Source: a virus
Virus record (IMG/VR): IMGVR_UViG_3300025921_000062
Span: 1 to 28,609 of that record
DNA: 28,609 bases
Direction: 5' to 3' (one strand)
The notes beneath the pieces are model-generated. The model saw only the letters and a list, made by a program, of their open reading frames with translations, did no database searches and was not told the DNA's origin. Positions 27,780-28,609 of the stretch are shown one piece after another. Position numbers and translations under genes: made by a program. Each line of letters opens with the position of its first letter. The first letter of the stretch is position 1.

Positions 27780-28198
27780 CACGCGGCCACCGCGTAGAGC
27801 GCCGGCCGCGCCGCTTCAGCCGCGGCTTCCTCGCGCTTCCGCTTCTCCGCCATCACGGCGAGGTAGGCGGCTTCCACGTAGGCCGCGCGGCCGGGCTTGG
27901 CCCATGAGGCTTCAAGGGCGCCGGACAGGGCATGGGAGTGGCTGGCGCGGATCGCGGCGAGCACCTTGGCGCCAGACGGGGCAGGCTCCGGGCGGGCCAG
28001 CGGCGCCGGCAGCATGGCGCGGTGCTTGGCGAGCACCGCCTTGATGACGGCGGCACCGTAGGCCTTGCGTTCGGACACCGGCATTTCGGCAACCGACCCG
28101 GCCTTGGTGGCGAGGCGGCGAAACTTCTCAACCGAGGCGCCCATGGCGCGGTACTCGGCCGGCATTTCCCGTTCAGACTTTTCGGGGGATTTGGCCAT
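27779..28198 (-). CDS. helical protein of 139 residues, unknown function
   Basis: I chose ATG at 28198 because GGAGATC lies just upstream; longer in-frame starts (28243) extend into the candidate promoter/leader. The protein is helical and Ala-rich (F-R-R-L-A-T-K-A-G-S-V-A-E-M, A-V-I-K-A-V-L-A-K-H), with a charged C-terminal helix (M-A-E-K-R-K-R-E-E-A-A-A-E-A-A). No motif is recognised; it may be a structural or binding protein. Confidence 0.7.
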   Translation of the reverse strand: MAKSPEKSEREMPAEYRAMGASVEKFRRLATKAGSVAEMPVSERKAYGAAVIKAVLAKHRAMLPAPLARPEPAPSGAKVLAAIRASHSHALSGALEASWAKPGRAAYVEAAYLAVMAEKRKREEAAAEAARPALYAVAA

Positions 28199-28289
28199 TT
28201 CGATCTCCATCAAAGGCGGGGCGAAGCCCCTTGGCACAGTCAAAAGCTACGACGTGGCGTCGCAGATTGCAAGCGGAATAGATACGCCA
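28199..28289 (-). promoter_or_regulatory. gap with candidate promoter and small hairpin
   Basis: The 91-bp gap holds TTGCAA (28272-28267) and TAGCTT (28249-28244) with a 17-bp spacer, a reasonable alphaproteobacterial promoter reading leftward. Between it and the next start is a small stem GGGGC-TTC-GCCCC (28218-28230). No gene fits the gap. Confidence 0.4.
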
Positions 28290-28544
28290 TTATGTCGCAC
28301 CTGATTCCCTGATCTTGCGGTTGATCTCGGCAAGGTATTCGCCGATCGGAACCGCCTCATATTTCGCGGTATTCAGGGCTTCCACCACGCGGCGGTTGAA
28401 CGTCTCGAATAGGACCGTTCCGGTCGCTTTTTCTCGCACTACCCAGCTTGCGCATGTTCGCATGTTTAGCTCCCGACAGTAGTCGAACGCGCTGCACGCG
28501 GTCGGCGATCGGCACTGTTCCTTCAGGCAGGACGGGCGCGTCAT
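28290..28544 (-). CDS. cysteine-rich small phage protein of 84 residues
   Basis: ATG at 28544 overlaps the preceding stop (ATGA) and has AGGGAG upstream. The N-terminal part has four cysteines (S-C-L-K-E-Q-C, A-C-S-A-F-D-Y-C) and a fifth follows near residue 30. The rest reads W-V-V-R-E-K-A-T-G-T-V-L-F-E-T-F-N-R-R-V-V-E-A-L-N, a form I recall from small alphaproteobacterial phage proteins, ending A-E-I-N-R-K-I-R-E. An ATG near residue 28 could start a shorter form. Function unknown. Confidence 0.7.
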   Translation of the reverse strand: MTRPSCLKEQCRSPTACSAFDYCRELNMRTCASWVVREKATGTVLFETFNRRVVEALNTAKYEAVPIGEYLAEINRKIRESGAT

Positions 28545-28609
28545 CGTCGCTCCCTGATTGGCAGGCTGTAGACGTAATTCGCCTTGGTCCGCCACCACCC
28601 GCCGCAGGC
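28541..28609 (-). CDS. partial gene at the window edge (C-terminal end only)
   Basis: The last 22 codons of a gene entering from the right are visible: A-C-G-G-W-W-R-T-K-A-N-Y-V-Y-S-L-P-I-R-E-R-R, with the stop overlapping the next ATG as ATGA. It is the most upstream gene seen in this operon. Nothing can be said of its function. Confidence 0.55.
   Translation of the reverse strand, partial: ACGGWWRTKANYVYSLPIRERR

Noticed and set aside
27391-28044. 217-residue plus-strand frame in the right-hand operon
   Set aside because: It crosses four coupled minus-strand genes and ends in Arg/Pro-rich sequence.
1-28609. tRNA or rRNA genes and integrase/attachment sites
   Set aside because: I saw no cloverleaf-like segment, rRNA-like stretch, integrase motif or duplicated edge sequence while reading; a covariance-model search would be the decisive test.

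Overview
The window is a 28.6 kb piece of a tailed-phage genome or prophage, very probably a siphovirus of an alphaproteobacterium (Rhizobiales/Bradyrhizobium-like). The grounds are a uniformly GC-rich sequence, a GcrA-family cell-cycle regulator, and a tail cassette of the kind also used by the Rhodobacter gene transfer agent (DUF2460, DUF2163, large tail-tip protein). There is also a 3TM (GTA-type) holin and many small phage proteins of a rhizobial style. No integrase, attachment site, terminase, portal, capsid, tRNA or rRNA is visible, so the window alone cannot say whether this is a prophage or a free phage. It begins inside the tail chaperone gene and ends inside a minus-strand early gene.

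Layout. (1) 1-12648, plus strand, late genes: tail assembly chaperone with a likely -1 frameshift extension, a 1712-residue tape measure protein, the distal-tail and hub-like pair, a 1039-residue tail-tip/receptor-binding protein, then a lysis block (lysozyme-like endolysin, membrane protein, 3TM holin, coiled-coil membrane protein). An intrinsic terminator at 12697-12733 closes the block. (2) 12809-18652, minus strand: one tightly coupled operon, most genes overlapping by 4 nt. It starts with a coiled protein and an XRE repressor-like gene and runs through a zinc-ribbon protein, a small HIRAN protein, a frameshifted zinc-ribbon gene and several small genes. It ends with a YqaJ-type exonuclease, a RecT annealase and three small genes. 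(3) 18653-18793: divergent control region in which both candidate promoters carry the same 12-bp GGGAT...TCCC dyad just downstream of their -35 element. (4) 18794-23362, plus strand: small regulator-like gene, GcrA, Rmf-like protein, RuvC-like resolvase, an unknown protein, and a primase-helicase. (5) 23361-23513: cluster of inverted GTGACA repeats acting as a bidirectional terminator between converging operons. (6) 23516-28609, minus strand: an operon of about 15 small accessory proteins around one DUF932 gene.

The parts fit together as follows. Repressor and divergent promoters control recombination (RecT/YqaJ, probably with the RuvC-like resolvase) and replication (primase-helicase). GcrA and the Rmf-like protein probably adjust host transcription and translation. 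The left arm builds the tail and lyses the cell. Three small genes below the usual size cut-off (12809-12979, 13038-13148, 27678-27779) are supported by overlapping stop/start codons, motifs or ribosome binding sites.

The most interesting points are: the chaperone frameshift, where no start codon exists for the downstream reading frame; the paired operators; loss of all four zinc ligands in the primase; a Gln in place of the catalytic Glu in the exonuclease; the GTGACA array; a 13-mer shared by two distant intergenic gaps; and a broken zinc-ribbon gene. I saw nothing that I can defend as a wholly new defence or mobile system.
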